Under the pieces are notes generated by a model. The model had not been told where the DNA came from. It saw only the letters and a program-made list of their open reading frames with translations, and made no database searches. Made by a program: the position numbers and the translations under genes. Below, in pieces: positions 36,090-45,683 of a stretch of DNA of 64,000 nucleotides. Source of the DNA: Qipengyuania nanhaisediminis (GTDB taxonomy: Bacteria > Pseudomonadota > Alphaproteobacteria > Sphingomonadales > Sphingomonadaceae); contig NZ_FOWZ01000002.1 in NCBI RefSeq assembly GCF_900115585.1, positions 248,001 through 312,000 of the forward strand. The letters are read 5' to 3'. Positions within the stretch are counted from its first letter, which is position 1. Every line of letters begins with the position of its first letter.

Positions 36090-36560
36090 TCAGCAGGCGC
36101 AGCGCGCTTTCCGTTTTTTGGGTTTCGGCCGCGTGGTGGCAAATTCGCCCGGGGTCAGCTCGTTGTCGCCATTGGCGTCGGCACCCTCAAATTTGTCCAC
36201 CGTGGTCACGGCCCATTCCTCGAAGGTCAGCAGGTTGTTGCCATCCTTGTCCAGTTTCCTGAACGCGGCACTGCGGGTGGGTAGCATCTCCGTGCGCGAA
36301 ATGCGCCAGTCCCGGTCCCTATCGTAGCGGAAGAAGCGTTGCTGCTCCTTGGTCAACTCGCTGGCTTCCGGTGGGGTCGGCCCGATCATGTCGGATGCAT
36401 CGGCAATCGGCAGTCCCTCGGGTGCGGCGTCTTCGATCAGGAGCGAGGAAAGGTCTGGCGGGGGCGCGGCTTCTTCCACTTCTGCCCTGCCCTGATACCA
36501 GAAAAGTCCCAGGCCCATCGCGGCGAGCGTGACCAAGGCCCCGGTAATTGCATGCTTCAT
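36090..36560 (-). CDS. membrane-anchored EF-hand calcium-binding protein
   Basis: A 156-residue protein. An N-terminal hydrophobic helix (ITGALVTLAAMGLGLFWY) anchors or exports it. After a Pro/Ala/Glu-rich linker come three EF-hand loops: DRDRDWRISRTEM, DKDGNNLLTFEEW and DANGDNELTPGEF, the latter two with good 12-residue calcium-ligand spacing. It ends in a basic RPKPKKRKARCAC tail. Probably a periplasmic calcium-binding protein; partner unknown. Stops meet tail-to-tail with trmFO. Confidence 0.85.
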   Translation of the reverse strand: MKHAITGALVTLAAMGLGLFWYQGRAEVEEAAPPPDLSSLLIEDAAPEGLPIADASDMIGPTPPEASELTKEQQRFFRYDRDRDWRISRTEMLPTRSAAFRKLDKDGNNLLTFEEWAVTTVDKFEGADANGDNELTPGEFATTRPKPKKRKARCAC

Positions 36561-36594
36561 CCCTGCGCCCCCAAATTCTGCGTTAAGTCACTGT

Positions 36595-37266
36595 CTAGCG
36601 GCCGGAAATCCCTATACGCAAGGCCAGTAGTGCTGCCCCCCGCCCCTCAAGCAAAGGCTTGCCTCCCGATGTTAGTGAGCGTTCGGCCAGTCCTGACAGG
36701 ATTGCCAAGGGGCGCGCGCGACGGTGCATTGCCCCATGTCCCGGAGTTGTGTCCGCACGGCTGAGGACTAGGTTGCGCTCATTTTCATCGGATAGATGCG
36801 CAGCCAGATCCGCCAGAGCCCATCGATAGCCCGCAAGGCGCGCGTTATCTTGCTCGGCTTCGGCAAAGCCTAGTCCGCGAACAGCCGCACTCCATGCACT
36901 GGCACGTCCTTTACAGAACTGATCCAGGGTCTCGGGTTCGAGGGCTTCTGCAACCAGTAGCGCTTCCCAGCCATCGACAAGCTTTGTGAGCGCTTCCGCT
37001 TCCTCGCCCCAAGCATCACTAATGCTCGTGACCAAGGGTTCGCCCAATGGCCTTTCGCTTGCCGGCTTGCAGAGAAGATCCCTCCACCAAGCAAGCCGCA
37101 TCTGGCCGATAACGGTTTCGCTGCTTGTGGCCACAACGCCTGCAAGCCGTCGATCCAGTTCGAACATGGACCTCAACAGAGGTCGGTCAGCCGGGCGTGC
37201 ATAAGCAAGGGCTAGCTGAACTTCCTCAGCAAGATCCTGTTGGCGGGTTTGGGCTGTTTCGACCAT
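36595..37266 (-). CDS. squalene/phytoene synthase-fold protein (NDUFAF6-like)
   Basis: A 223-residue protein related to squalene/phytoene synthases, with FELDRRLAGVVATSSETVIG and QMRLAWWRDLL matching the first conserved block. The two Asp-rich motifs needed for prenyl transfer (DxxxD) are not seen, as in the NDUFAF6 branch that assists assembly of respiratory complex I. A catalytic role is therefore doubtful. ATG 37266 is used because homology begins there; the frame is open to 37320. It is 67 bases downstream of the TadE genes. Confidence 0.75.
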   Translation of the reverse strand: MVETAQTRQQDLAEEVQLALAYARPADRPLLRSMFELDRRLAGVVATSSETVIGQMRLAWWRDLLCKPASERPLGEPLVTSISDAWGEEAEALTKLVDGWEALLVAEALEPETLDQFCKGRASAWSAAVRGLGFAEAEQDNARLAGYRWALADLAAHLSDENERNLVLSRADTTPGHGAMHRRARPLAILSGLAERSLTSGGKPLLEGRGAALLALRIGISGR

Positions 37267-37333
37267 GCCCTCGCCATGACGAACATGTAGGTCGGGCGCA
37301 AGACGCGCCCTTCCTGGCACGTCTGAATGGGCG

Positions 37334-37741
37334 TCAGAGCTGCGGGTACGACCGCTTTGTCAGGCGCACAGGAATGGTGCCCAGGTCGACAAAGACGAGG
37401 TTCACATAGATCCCGCCTGTCGCTTCCAGATCGACATAGTCCCTGCCCGACACATCGGTGCCATGCGTGATGGCGAGCTGGGCATTCCCGAATTGCTGTG
37501 CGCTGAGCAAGTGATCGGTGAATTCGGTTTGCAATTCGGCATCGGACGGCACCGGCCAGACGGAAACCGCCCTCGATGCCTCGTCGAGAGCCGAGGAAAG
37601 CGAGTTCTGGAAGAACAGGTAGATGCTCATGTTGAGCGTGCCGAGCAGCATCGTCACGGTCAGCGGCAGTACGAGTGCAAACTCGACCGCGGCAGTTCCA
37701 CGGTTGTCGCGCAGGAAGGTCTTGATCCTTTTCAGCATCAT
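37334..37741 (-). CDS. TadE-family pseudopilin
   Basis: A 135-residue minor pilin-like protein of the Tad (Flp) system. It has the class hallmark: a short basic start (MMLKRIKTFLRDNRG), then TAAVEFALVLPLTVTMLLGT with the conserved Glu inside the membrane helix, and an extracytoplasmic domain. ATG 37741 overlaps the stop of the preceding TadE gene and follows AAGGA. It is the last gene of a TadG-TadE-TadE operon. No flp pilin, TadA ATPase or secretin is present nearby. Confidence 0.85.
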   Translation of the reverse strand: MMLKRIKTFLRDNRGTAAVEFALVLPLTVTMLLGTLNMSIYLFFQNSLSSALDEASRAVSVWPVPSDAELQTEFTDHLLSAQQFGNAQLAITHGTDVSGRDYVDLEATGGIYVNLVFVDLGTIPVRLTKRSYPQL

Positions 37742-38196
37742 TGCGTCCTTATCGTTACCGAACCGACATGCGTTTGCTTGGTGGCGTAATCCGCGATGCC
37801 CTTGATGTTGAGCATCGGTTCCCAGTCCTCGGTGACCGTAATCGTCATGTATTTCGTTTCGACGGCTGTGGGATTGACGCAAAACGGAGCGCCGATGGTC
37901 TGCTTGTTTCCATCGCACTCGATCCGGGTCTGAACCTTGATTGCGCCACCGGGCATGCCCGTTGCGTCACTAATAGCTTTTGCCACGATCGGATCCGCCG
38001 GGACATCCTCAAGGGTGCCCATCACATATTCCGCGCCCAGCTGTGCAGTTTGCTGCATTTCGATCTTGTGGCGATAGCCCATGGCAAAATCGATGCCGCC
38101 GAGAGCCATCGCAAGGACGAGCGGCATGACCAGAGCAACCTCGATCGTCGCGTTGCCGCGCGTGCTGCGGATGAGTTTTGAAACAACAGAGATCAT
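37738..38196 (-). CDS. TadE-family pseudopilin, second copy
   Basis: A 152-residue TadE-like protein. The N-terminus SKLIRSTRGNATIEVALVMP shows the basic start, the G-N/T-A/T-x-E-x-A-L-V-x-P motif and membrane helix of the family. The C-terminal domain has two Cys (IECDGNK, APFCVNP) that may form a disulfide. It overlaps both neighbours (start by 4 bases with TadG, stop by 4 with the other TadE). Confidence 0.85.
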   Translation of the reverse strand: MISVVSKLIRSTRGNATIEVALVMPLVLAMALGGIDFAMGYRHKIEMQQTAQLGAEYVMGTLEDVPADPIVAKAISDATGMPGGAIKVQTRIECDGNKQTIGAPFCVNPTAVETKYMTITVTEDWEPMLNIKGIADYATKQTHVGSVTIRTQ

Positions 38197-39455
38197 TTGC
38201 GCAACCTCAAGACGTCGTCACCGAAGAAAGAGGCCACACCGCGACCGGCGCGGCAGCGGTTCACAACCTTCGTGTTGCCGGTGAAGGTGATGAACTGACT
38301 AACGATCTGCAGGCAGTCGGTATTCATGCCGGAGTTTCCGCTGAAGCTTACCGTGGTCGAAGGGGCGTAAATGGAGCCGTCGAAAATAGAACCGTTATCG
38401 CCGGTAATGAACATGGAGGTGCCAGGAGGAGTTCGGCTGTCTTGATGGATCACGACCCCTTCATACGGGCCGGTGTCCGGAGCACTCAGCTTGATTTCCG
38501 CAGTACCATTACCGGTGAATGTTCCGACCTTCTTGTCGTTGAAGGGAATAGACGTACTCGTGAAAACAATCGTAACACCATCGCCTTCTAGAGTAGCCTG
38601 CCCGTTCACGACCAGACCGCCACTTCCGATGTAATATGTACCTGGGAGAAGTGTCAGAGTTTGCTTGGCATTGATCGTAATGCCCTCATAGCATCCCGGC
38701 CCCAATATCGTTGTATTCTTGATGCGCTGGGCAGCGTTGCACGACGAAATTGCAGGGTCGAAGATTATTCCGTCGAATGGGTCTTTGACTGGGGAGATGC
38801 CGTTGTGGACCGCAGTGTCGGTGGTGATCGACCCGCCTGCGTTGACGGATCCTACTGCAGACAGCGCACCTGCGCGGATGTGATCCGAAGTTGTCGCGTC
38901 GAAGTTCGAGTTCGATGCCAGACCGCAGTTCATGTCCACACTCGCCGATCCGGATATCGTCAGTCCTGTACCGCTCGTATCGAGCGCGATCATGCAGTTC
39001 GGGACTTCCGAGCTCGACTGCGCAACGGCCTCGACGCTGATCGTCGGAGCATTCGCCAGGAACAGGCTGGAGAACGGCAGTTCGCGCGAAGTGCTGAGCA
39101 CGACGCGGACCATGCTGTTGTCGCCTGCGAAGTCACCGGCAGTGGGCGGCGTTTCGATCGCATCGATGGTGTAGATGTGCTGGTAGTTTTCGCCGAGGAC
39201 CTTGGTGACGACGGTCTTCACGTCTTCACCATTCTTCATGGCAAGCGCACCAGCCATCGCGCCCGCGTCGGCGGCGCTGTGGAGATCGCGGCGCCAGCTG
39301 ATCCACTGGGCTGCGTCGACGGCAAGGCCCATGGTGCCGACCATGGGAACAAGCGAAGCGGCCACGAGCACGAGCACATTGCCACGCGCATCGTCGCGAA
39401 CCTGCTTCAGAAACTGCACCGCTTTGCGAAGCATTGCGTACCCCATATCCAACAT
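38193..39455 (-). CDS. TadG-like protein with N-terminal Tad domain
   Basis: A 420-residue envelope protein. Residues 15-60 carry the Tad/TadG N-terminal segment (ARGNVLVLVAASLVPMVGT, then LAVDAAQWISWRRDLHSAAD, DAGAMAGA), which anchors the protein. The rest is a beta-rich extracellular region with repeated Gly/Thr/Ser strands (TLEGDGVTIVFTSTS, GTFTGNGTAEIKLSAPDTG) resembling a right-handed beta-helix; no von Willebrand A metal site is evident. ATG 39455 follows GGGAG by 7 bases. It opens the TadG-TadE-TadE operon. Confidence 0.85.
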   Translation of the reverse strand: MLDMGYAMLRKAVQFLKQVRDDARGNVLVLVAASLVPMVGTMGLAVDAAQWISWRRDLHSAADAGAMAGALAMKNGEDVKTVVTKVLGENYQHIYTIDAIETPPTAGDFAGDNSMVRVVLSTSRELPFSSLFLANAPTISVEAVAQSSSEVPNCMIALDTSGTGLTISGSASVDMNCGLASNSNFDATTSDHIRAGALSAVGSVNAGGSITTDTAVHNGISPVKDPFDGIIFDPAISSCNAAQRIKNTTILGPGCYEGITINAKQTLTLLPGTYYIGSGGLVVNGQATLEGDGVTIVFTSTSIPFNDKKVGTFTGNGTAEIKLSAPDTGPYEGVVIHQDSRTPPGTSMFITGDNGSIFDGSIYAPSTTVSFSGNSGMNTDCLQIVSQFITFTGNTKVVNRCRAGRGVASFFGDDVLRLRK

Positions 39456-39650
39456 GTCGAGGCTCCCTCTTAGGGTCCCCGGATGTCGGCGAGGTAAAAC
39501 AACAGCCCTAAGGACAGGTTAAAATGAGATGCCGCGCCTTTCCGGAACACGGAGAACGCAGCGAGTCCCTGACTTTGGGAGAGAGGTTAACGCGTCACAG
39601 AACCTAGCGGCAAAAGCGAATCAGCCCGGCAGGTGGCGGAGGCGTGATCC

Positions 39651-41033
39651 CTAGTCCCGGTAACAAACCTTCTTCGCAGCTTCGACGATGCGCGCGCTGT
39701 CGATCAGCGCCATCTTTTCCAGATTGGCGGCATAGGGGAGCGGCACATCTTCGTTGCATACCCGCGTGACAGGAGCATCCAGATGATCGAAGCCTTCCTC
39801 CATGCAGATCGCCGTGATCTCCGAAGCGATCGAGCAAGTGGGCCAACCCTCTTCGGCAATGACGACACGGTTGGTCTTGGCAAGGCTCTTCAGCACCGCC
39901 TCCTTGTCGAGCGGGCGCAAGGTGCGAAGGTCGATCACTTCGGTATCGATGCCTTCACCAGCCAGTTCCTCTGCCGCTTCCAGCGCGAGGCCGACAGCGA
40001 TGGAATAGGACACGATAGTCACATCGCTGCCTTCGCGCATGATCCTGGCCTTGCCGATCGGCAGCACATGGTCGTCCAGTTCAGGCAGTTCGAACGTGCG
40101 GCCATAGACGAGTTCGTTCTCGAGGAAGACCACCGGGTCTTCACAGCGGATAGCCGCTTTGAGCAGGCCCTTGGCGTCCGAGCTGTCGAACGGCGCGATG
40201 ACGATCAGGCCGGGCACGCTTGCATACCAGGGACCGTAGTTCTGGCTGTGCTGCGCGCCGACGCGGCTTGCCGCACCGTTGGGGCCGCGGAAGACGACCG
40301 GGCAGCGCATCTGTCCGCCGGACATGTAATTGGTCTTGGCTGCGGAGTTGATGATGTGGTCGATGGCCTGCATCGCGAAGTTGAAGGTCATGAACTCGAC
40401 CACCGGGCGCAACCCGCCCATCGCTGCACCGGCACCGATGCCGGCAAAGCCATATTCCGTGATCGGCGTATCGATCACGCGCTTGGGGCCAAATTCGTCG
40501 AGCAGCCCCTGCGTGACCTTGTAGGCACCCTGGTACTGGGCCACTTCCTCGCCCATCACGAAGACGCGCTCGTCGCGGCGCATTTCCTCGGCCATGGCAT
40601 CGCGCAGCGCTTCGCGGACGGTGACCTTGGCCATGTTCGTGCCGTGCGGAACTTCGGGATCCTTCACGTCCGCCTTGCGGGCAGGCTTGGTGATCTCGGC
40701 TTCCGAAGCGTCTTGGCCGACGTCCTTGCCCTCGCCCGGAACGTCATCCACTTCGGCGGTTTCAGGAGCTGTGAGGTCGGAGGCGTCTTCGCCCTCGCCT
40801 GCAAGCATGGCGATGACCGTGCCGACTTTCACGCCTTCGGTGCCTTCTTCGACCAGGATCTTGCCCAGCGTGCCTTCATCGACCGCTTCGAATTCCATCG
40901 TAGCCTTGTCTGTTTCGATCTCGGCGATGATGTCGCCGATCTCGATGGCATCACCTTCCGACTTGAGCCATTTGGCGAGCGTACCTTCTTCCATGGTGGG
41001 AGACAGCGCGGGCATCTTCAGTTCGATAGCCAT
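39651..41033 (-). CDS. pdhB: pyruvate dehydrogenase E1 beta subunit with N-terminal lipoyl domain
   Basis: With PdhA forms the thiamine-dependent E1 that decarboxylates pyruvate for acetyl-CoA synthesis. Residues 1-80 are a lipoyl domain ([15 protein letters not shown], lipoyl-Lys in [12 protein letters not shown]). An acidic/Ala linker follows, and residues 130-460 are the transketolase-like E1 beta ([40 protein letters not shown]). A lipoyl domain on E1 beta is usual in alphaproteobacteria. It starts 3 bases after pdhA. Confidence 0.96.
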   Translation of the reverse strand: MAIELKMPALSPTMEEGTLAKWLKSEGDAIEIGDIIAEIETDKATMEFEAVDEGTLGKILVEEGTEGVKVGTVIAMLAGEGEDASDLTAPETAEVDDVPGEGKDVGQDASEAEITKPARKADVKDPEVPHGTNMAKVTVREALRDAMAEEMRRDERVFVMGEEVAQYQGAYKVTQGLLDEFGPKRVIDTPITEYGFAGIGAGAAMGGLRPVVEFMTFNFAMQAIDHIINSAAKTNYMSGGQMRCPVVFRGPNGAASRVGAQHSQNYGPWYASVPGLIVIAPFDSSDAKGLLKAAIRCEDPVVFLENELVYGRTFELPELDDHVLPIGKARIMREGSDVTIVSYSIAVGLALEAAEELAGEGIDTEVIDLRTLRPLDKEAVLKSLAKTNRVVIAEEGWPTCSIASEITAICMEEGFDHLDAPVTRVCNEDVPLPYAANLEKMALIDSARIVEAAKKVCYRD

Positions 41034-41036
41034 GGC

Positions 41037-42119
41037 TCAATACTCCTCCACCAAGACATCGGTGTAGAGTTCGGAAGCCTCCGGCTCGGGCGAATTCTCG
41101 GCAAAGTCGGCAGCCTCGCTGACGACCTTGCGAATGTCCTTGTCGATGGCCTTCAAGTCTTCCTCTTTCGCGCCGTTTTCCAGCAGGACCTTTTTCAAGC
41201 CCTCGATCGGGTCCTTGTGATCCTTCATGTCCTGCACTTCCTCGCGCGTGCGGTATTTAGCAGGATCCGACATGGAGTGTCCGCGATAGCGATAGGTTTC
41301 GCATTCCATCAGGACGGGGCCCTTGCCGTCGCGCACGTGCTTGAACGCGATCTCGGCCGCCTGGCGAACCTCGAGGACATCCATGCCGTTGACCTTCATC
41401 CCCGGGATGCGGAACGCAGTGCCGCGGCGGAAGAATTCGGTTTCCGCGGACGAACGGCTGACCGCGGTGCCCATGGCGTACTGGTTGTTCTCGATGACGA
41501 ATACGATGGGAAGCTTCCAAAGCGCGGCCATGTTGAAGGTTTCGTAAACCTGGCCCTGGTTCGCCGCCCCGTCACCGAAATAGGTAAGGCACAGGCCGCC
41601 GTCTTCGTTGTACTGATGCGCGAGCGCCAAGCCTCCGCCAAGCGCGACCTGCGCGCCGACGATGCCGTGGCCGCCGTAGAACTTATGTTCGGTCGAGAAC
41701 ATGTGCATCGACCCGCCCTTGCCCTTGGAGATGCCGGCTTCGCGACCGGTCAACTCGGCCATGATGACCTTGGGATCGATACCGTAAGCGAGCATGTGGC
41801 CGTGATCGCGGTAGCCGGTGATCACGCTGTCCTTGTCCCCGTCGAGCGCGGACTGCAGGCCGATGGCAACGGCTTCCTGCCCGATGTAGAGGTGGCAGAA
41901 ACCGCCGATGAGGCCGAGGCCGTAGAGCTGGCCTGCCCGCTCTTCGAACCGACGGATGAGCAGCATCTGTTCGTAGAAGTGCATCATCTGGTCGGTGCTG
42001 GCATCGAAGCGCTGCTTCTTTTCCAGTTCTTCCTGCAGGGAGTGCAGGACGAAATCCGTATCTTCAGCGGGACTCTTGGGGGCCTTTGCGGCTGCTTTGC
42101 TCTTGGGGGCCTTTGCCAA
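41037..42119 (-). CDS. pdhA: pyruvate dehydrogenase E1 alpha subunit
   Basis: The thiamine-diphosphate-binding subunit of pyruvate dehydrogenase. The TPP motif is GDGAANQGQVYETFNMAALW...ENN, and the regulatory/active loop is TYRYRGHSMSDPAKYR. An Ala/Lys-rich N-terminus (AKAPKSKAAAKAPKSP) precedes the fold. Length is 360. The operon presumably starts in the 125-base gap to the FtsB-like gene; E2 and E3 genes are not in the window directly downstream. Confidence 0.96.
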   Translation of the reverse strand: MAKAPKSKAAAKAPKSPAEDTDFVLHSLQEELEKKQRFDASTDQMMHFYEQMLLIRRFEERAGQLYGLGLIGGFCHLYIGQEAVAIGLQSALDGDKDSVITGYRDHGHMLAYGIDPKVIMAELTGREAGISKGKGGSMHMFSTEHKFYGGHGIVGAQVALGGGLALAHQYNEDGGLCLTYFGDGAANQGQVYETFNMAALWKLPIVFVIENNQYAMGTAVSRSSAETEFFRRGTAFRIPGMKVNGMDVLEVRQAAEIAFKHVRDGKGPVLMECETYRYRGHSMSDPAKYRTREEVQDMKDHKDPIEGLKKVLLENGAKEEDLKAIDKDIRKVVSEAADFAENSPEPEASELYTDVLVEEY

Positions 42120-42244
42120 ACTACAGCTTCCTTTATCTTCCGGGGAGGAATATGGCTCAGCCTATAGGCATAGCGGCCCGTGCCGCGCAACGCCCAAGCT
42201 GCGCGCATACGAAAACCTTACGGAATTGAGGGCTTGGAGCCCAC

Positions 42245-42559
42245 TCAGTCGTCGAGCTTGATGACCACTTCGTCCGGATGGACGACGTTGAGCTGGCTGC
42301 GGAGCAGTTCGCCAACCATGTCCGGATCGGCGTGATCGGGATGCAGCAGAGCGACCTTGTTCTGGAGCGCGGCGCGTTCTCTCTGCAAAGCGGCCAACTG
42401 CGCTTCACGCTGGTCGAGGAGGCGCAGGTTCTCGCTCCACGCCAACAGGCCGGATGGTCCGGCCACGGCAATTCCGCCCATCACCAGCAACGCCGCAAGC
42501 GCCGCGGTGTGCGACGCTTTCTGCCTTTGCCGTGTGTTGAGTCTGACCTTGCCTCTCAT
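42245..42559 (-). CDS. ftsB: septum formation initiator FtsB/DivIC-like protein
   Basis: A 104-residue bitopic membrane protein. A short basic cytoplasmic start (MRGKVRLNTRQRQK) is followed by one membrane helix (ALAALLVMGGIAVAG) and a periplasmic coiled coil (ENLRLLDQREAQLAALQRER). The layout matches FtsB, which links FtsL and FtsQ in the divisome. Position immediately upstream of pdhA is the usual one in sphingomonads. ATG 42559 is used. Confidence 0.8.
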   Translation of the reverse strand: MRGKVRLNTRQRQKASHTAALAALLVMGGIAVAGPSGLLAWSENLRLLDQREAQLAALQRERAALQNKVALLHPDHADPDMVGELLRSQLNVVHPDEVVIKLDD

Positions 42560-42613
42560 CAGGGACACAGAATCACAGTTAACCTTTACGCGCAAGGGCT
42601 ATTTGCAGTCCCG

Positions 42614-43768
42614 TCAGTAGGAGCGCGGCAGTCCGAGCACATGCTCTGCCAGATAACTGAGGATCAGGTTCGTGCTAATCGGGGCGACCGTGTACAGGCG
42701 AGCTTCGCGGAACTTGCGTTCGACATCGTATTCCTCGGCGAATCCGAAACCGCCCAGCGTCTGCACGCACATGTCGGCAGCCGCCCAGCTAGCTTCGCTG
42801 GCGAGCATCTTGGCCATGTTGGCTTCAGCCCCTGCATTCCCGCCTTCGTCGTAAACCTCGGCGGCATGGTGGACCATCAGCTCGGCGGCACGCATCTGCG
42901 CGTAGCAGCGCGCGATAGGGAACTGCACGCCCTGGTTCTGGCCGATCGGTCGCGAGAATACCTGGCGCTCCTTGGCGTAGTCGCTCGCCTTTTCGATGAA
43001 CCATTTCGCATCGCCGATACATTCGGCGGCGATCAGGATACGCTCGGCGTTCATGCCCGACAGGATATAGCGGAACCCCTTCCCTTCCTCCCCGATCAGC
43101 GCCGACGCCGGGATACGCATGTCGTCGAAAAAAACCTCGGTCGTCGAATGGTTCATCATCGTGCGGATCGGCTTGATGGTCATGCCGTTCCCGACCACTT
43201 CGCGCATGTCGACCAGGAAGAGCGAGAGGCCTTCGGTCTTCTTGGCCACCTCGTCACGCGATGTCGTGCGTGCCAGCAGGACCATGAGATCGGAATGTTC
43301 GGCGCGGCTCGTCCAGATCTTCTGGCCGTTGATCACATATTCGTCGCCTTCCCGCTTGGCGAAGGTGCGCAGGGAAAGCGTGTCGGTTCCGCTCGTCGGT
43401 TCGGAAACGCCGAATGCCTGCAGGCGCAGGTCTCCGTTGGCGATGCCCGGAAGATAGCTGCGCTTCTGTTCCTCGCTGCCGTAGCGAAGCAGCGTATTCA
43501 TCACGTACATCTGGGCATGGGCGGCGGAGCCGTTGCAGCCGGATGCCTGGATTTCCTCCATGATGACCGCCGCGGAATCGAGTCTGAGACCACTGCCGCC
43601 GTATTCTTCCGGGATGAGCGCCGCGAGAAAACCAGCCCGCGTGATCGCATCGACGAATTCTGCCGGATAGGCGCGCTCGCGGTCTTTCTCTCTCCAGTAT
43701 TCACTAGGGAAATCGGAGCAGACTGCGCTCACGGCGCGGCGGATTTCATCTAGGTCTTCTTTTGCCAT
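42614..43768 (-). CDS. acyl-CoA dehydrogenase
   Basis: A flavoenzyme oxidising acyl-CoA thioesters at the alpha-beta bond. The 384-residue protein has the typical three-part fold: helical N-terminus (GFLAALIPEEYGGSGLRL), beta middle (LQAFGVSEPTSGTDTLSL, with substrate/FAD-binding residues) and helical C-terminus (QTLGGFGFAEEYDVERKFRE, carrying the catalytic Glu region). ATG 43768 is chosen; the frame extends to 43822. It is divergent from hppD, so a role in aromatic amino-acid or branched acyl breakdown is possible but not shown. Confidence 0.9.
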   Translation of the reverse strand: MAKEDLDEIRRAVSAVCSDFPSEYWREKDRERAYPAEFVDAITRAGFLAALIPEEYGGSGLRLDSAAVIMEEIQASGCNGSAAHAQMYVMNTLLRYGSEEQKRSYLPGIANGDLRLQAFGVSEPTSGTDTLSLRTFAKREGDEYVINGQKIWTSRAEHSDLMVLLARTTSRDEVAKKTEGLSLFLVDMREVVGNGMTIKPIRTMMNHSTTEVFFDDMRIPASALIGEEGKGFRYILSGMNAERILIAAECIGDAKWFIEKASDYAKERQVFSRPIGQNQGVQFPIARCYAQMRAAELMVHHAAEVYDEGGNAGAEANMAKMLASEASWAAADMCVQTLGGFGFAEEYDVERKFREARLYTVAPISTNLILSYLAEHVLGLPRSY

Positions 43769-43841
43769 CGATCGACACATGGACTCGTCCCGTCCGGAAG
43801 GCAATCCGTCGGAACAGGCCATCTTGCGCTCCGTTGGTTTC

Positions 43842-43884
43842 TTGACTTTCGGGGCGCGTCCCCGTATTTGGTTTCTATTGAAAC
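43842..43884 (+). promoter_or_regulatory. predicted hppD promoter with adjacent palindromic operator
   Basis: TTGACT (43842-43847) and TATTTG (43865-43870) are separated by 17 bases, a good sigma-70 spacing, about 38 bases before the hppD ATG. Immediately after the -10 region, GTTTCTATTGAAAC (43871-43884) is a perfect 5-base inverted repeat with a 4-base spacer. A regulator bound there would sit on the transcription start; which protein is unknown. Confidence 0.55.
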
Positions 43885-43908
43885 TAACTCAGATGACAGA
43901 GGATTGAG

Positions 43909-45030
43909 ATGCCCGATCTTTTCGAAAACCCCATTGGCCTCGACGGCTTCGAATTCGTCGAATTCTGCGCCCCTGAAAAAGGCGTGATAGAGCCGGTTTT
44001 CGAAGCGATGGGCTTCTCGCACGTGGCGAACCACCGTTCCAAGGACGTGCAACTATGGCGCCAGGGCCAGATCAACCTGATCCTCAACTACGAGCCAAAG
44101 AGTGCCGCGTGGTTCTTCGCCCGCGAACACGGCCCGTCTGCCTGCGGCATGGGTTTCCGCGTCCGCGATGCGAAGAAAGCCTTTGACGAACTGATCGAGC
44201 GTGGTGCTGAACCGGTCGCGAACGAACCCGGCCCGATGGAACTGCGCATCCCCGCGATCCGCGGCATTGGCGGAGCGATCGTCTACCTGATCGACCGCTA
44301 TTCCAGCGAAGCCGGCGAAGGCATGTCGATCTACGACATCGACTTCGAATATCTGCCCGGTGTGGAGAAGCACCCGGAAGGCGCCGGCTTCGATGTGATC
44401 GATCACCTCACGCACAACGTCTACAACGGCCGCATGAAGTACTGGGCGGATTACTACGAAACGCTCTTCAACTTCCGCGAAATCCGCTTCTTCGACATCA
44501 AGGGTGAATATACCGGCCTGACCTCCAAGGCGCTGACCGCACCGGACGGCAAGATCCGCATCCCGCTCAACGAAGAAGGTGAAGGCGGCAAGGGACAGAT
44601 CGAGGAGTTCCTGCGCGAATTCAACGGCGAAGGCATCCAGCACATCGCACTTATCTGCGACGATCTCGTAAAGGCCTGGGACAAGCTGAAGGACTTCGGC
44701 GTTCCCTTCATGACGGCCCCGCCCGAAACCTATTACGAAATGCTCGAAGAGCGCCTGCCCGGCCACGGTGAAAAGGTCGAAGACCTCAAGATGCGCGGCA
44801 TCCTGATGGACGGCACCACCGAAGGCGGCACTCCGCGCCTCCTGCTCCAGATCTTTGCGGAAGCACAGGTCGGTCCGGTCTTCTTCGAGTTCATTCAGCG
44901 CAAGGGCGACGACGGCTTCGGCGAAGGCAATTTCAAGGCCCTGTTCGAAAGCATGGAGCGCGACCAGATCAAGCGCGGCGTGCTCAGCGTAGAGGACGCG
45001 CAGACCGTCGAAGCGGAGCCTGCCGAATGA
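43909..45030 (+). CDS. hppD: 4-hydroxyphenylpyruvate dioxygenase
   Basis: A non-haem Fe(II) enzyme that converts 4-hydroxyphenylpyruvate to homogentisate in tyrosine breakdown. The 373-residue chain has two vicinal-oxygen-chelate halves; the C-terminal one binds iron through His in [11 protein letters not shown], His in [10 protein letters not shown] and Glu in LLQIFAEAQ. The [18 protein letters not shown] segment is a strong signature. ATG 43909 follows AGAGGA. It overlaps the next gene by 4 bases (ATGA). Confidence 0.95.
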   Translation: MPDLFENPIGLDGFEFVEFCAPEKGVIEPVFEAMGFSHVANHRSKDVQLWRQGQINLILNYEPKSAAWFFAREHGPSACGMGFRVRDAKKAFDELIERGAEPVANEPGPMELRIPAIRGIGGAIVYLIDRYSSEAGEGMSIYDIDFEYLPGVEKHPEGAGFDVIDHLTHNVYNGRMKYWADYYETLFNFREIRFFDIKGEYTGLTSKALTAPDGKIRIPLNEEGEGGKGQIEEFLREFNGEGIQHIALICDDLVKAWDKLKDFGVPFMTAPPETYYEMLEERLPGHGEKVEDLKMRGILMDGTTEGGTPRLLLQIFAEAQVGPVFFEFIQRKGDDGFGEGNFKALFESMERDQIKRGVLSVEDAQTVEAEPAE

Positions 45031-45599
45031 GCGACGTAGCCCGTCATCCCGTAAAGCTGGGCGGCGTCCACCACGCCGCCTATCGCTGCAAGGACGCAAA
45101 AGAGACCGTCGAGTGGTACGGCAAGGTGCTTGGCATGGATTACACCACTGCCTTCGCCGAGGATCATGTGCCTTCGACCGGAGCGTATGATCCCTACATG
45201 CACGTGTTCCTCGACGCGGGTAACGGCAACATCCTCGCCTTCTTCGAACTGCCCAACCAGAAAGACATGGGCCGCGACGAGAACACTCCGGCCTGGGTAC
45301 AACACCTTGCATTCAAGGTCGCCTCGGAAGAGGAACTGCTGGCGGCCAAGGACCACATCGAAAGCCTCGGCATCGATGTGCTCGGCCCCACCCATCATGG
45401 TATCTTCAAGTCGATCTACTTCTTTGATCCGAACGGTCACCGTGTGGAACTGGCTGCGGATATCGGCACCGACGAACAATACGCCGAACTCAAGCGCGTT
45501 GCCCCGATGATGCTGGAAGAATGGAGCGAGACGAAAAAGGCCCCTCGCCACGCCGATTGGCTGCATGAAATCGCGCGCAAAGAACACGGCAACAATTAA
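45027..45599 (+). CDS. VOC-family (glyoxalase/dioxygenase fold) protein coupled to hppD
   Basis: A 190-residue vicinal-oxygen-chelate protein. It starts with a paired beta-alpha module ([20 protein letters not shown]) and has [14 protein letters not shown] and [17 protein letters not shown], with candidate metal ligands His, His and Glu. It overlaps hppD by 4 bases and is likely an accessory enzyme of tyrosine or homogentisate breakdown. No maleylacetoacetate isomerase or homogentisate dioxygenase gene follows, so the substrate is open. Confidence 0.8.
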   Translation: MSDVARHPVKLGGVHHAAYRCKDAKETVEWYGKVLGMDYTTAFAEDHVPSTGAYDPYMHVFLDAGNGNILAFFELPNQKDMGRDENTPAWVQHLAFKVASEEELLAAKDHIESLGIDVLGPTHHGIFKSIYFFDPNGHRVELAADIGTDEQYAELKRVAPMMLEEWSETKKAPRHADWLHEIARKEHGNN

Positions 45600-45683
45600 G
45601 CCTAAGGCTGGCAAACCCTAATAGTTTGCAATTCCGGAACCCTGCCGGAGGCATGACGTTGCCTCCCAAAGGGAGTTCTTCGG

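Noticed and set aside
39783-42167. 794-codon open frame on the plus strand opposite pdhA and pdhB
   Set aside because: Antisense shadow of two certain genes; no ribosome site or domain.
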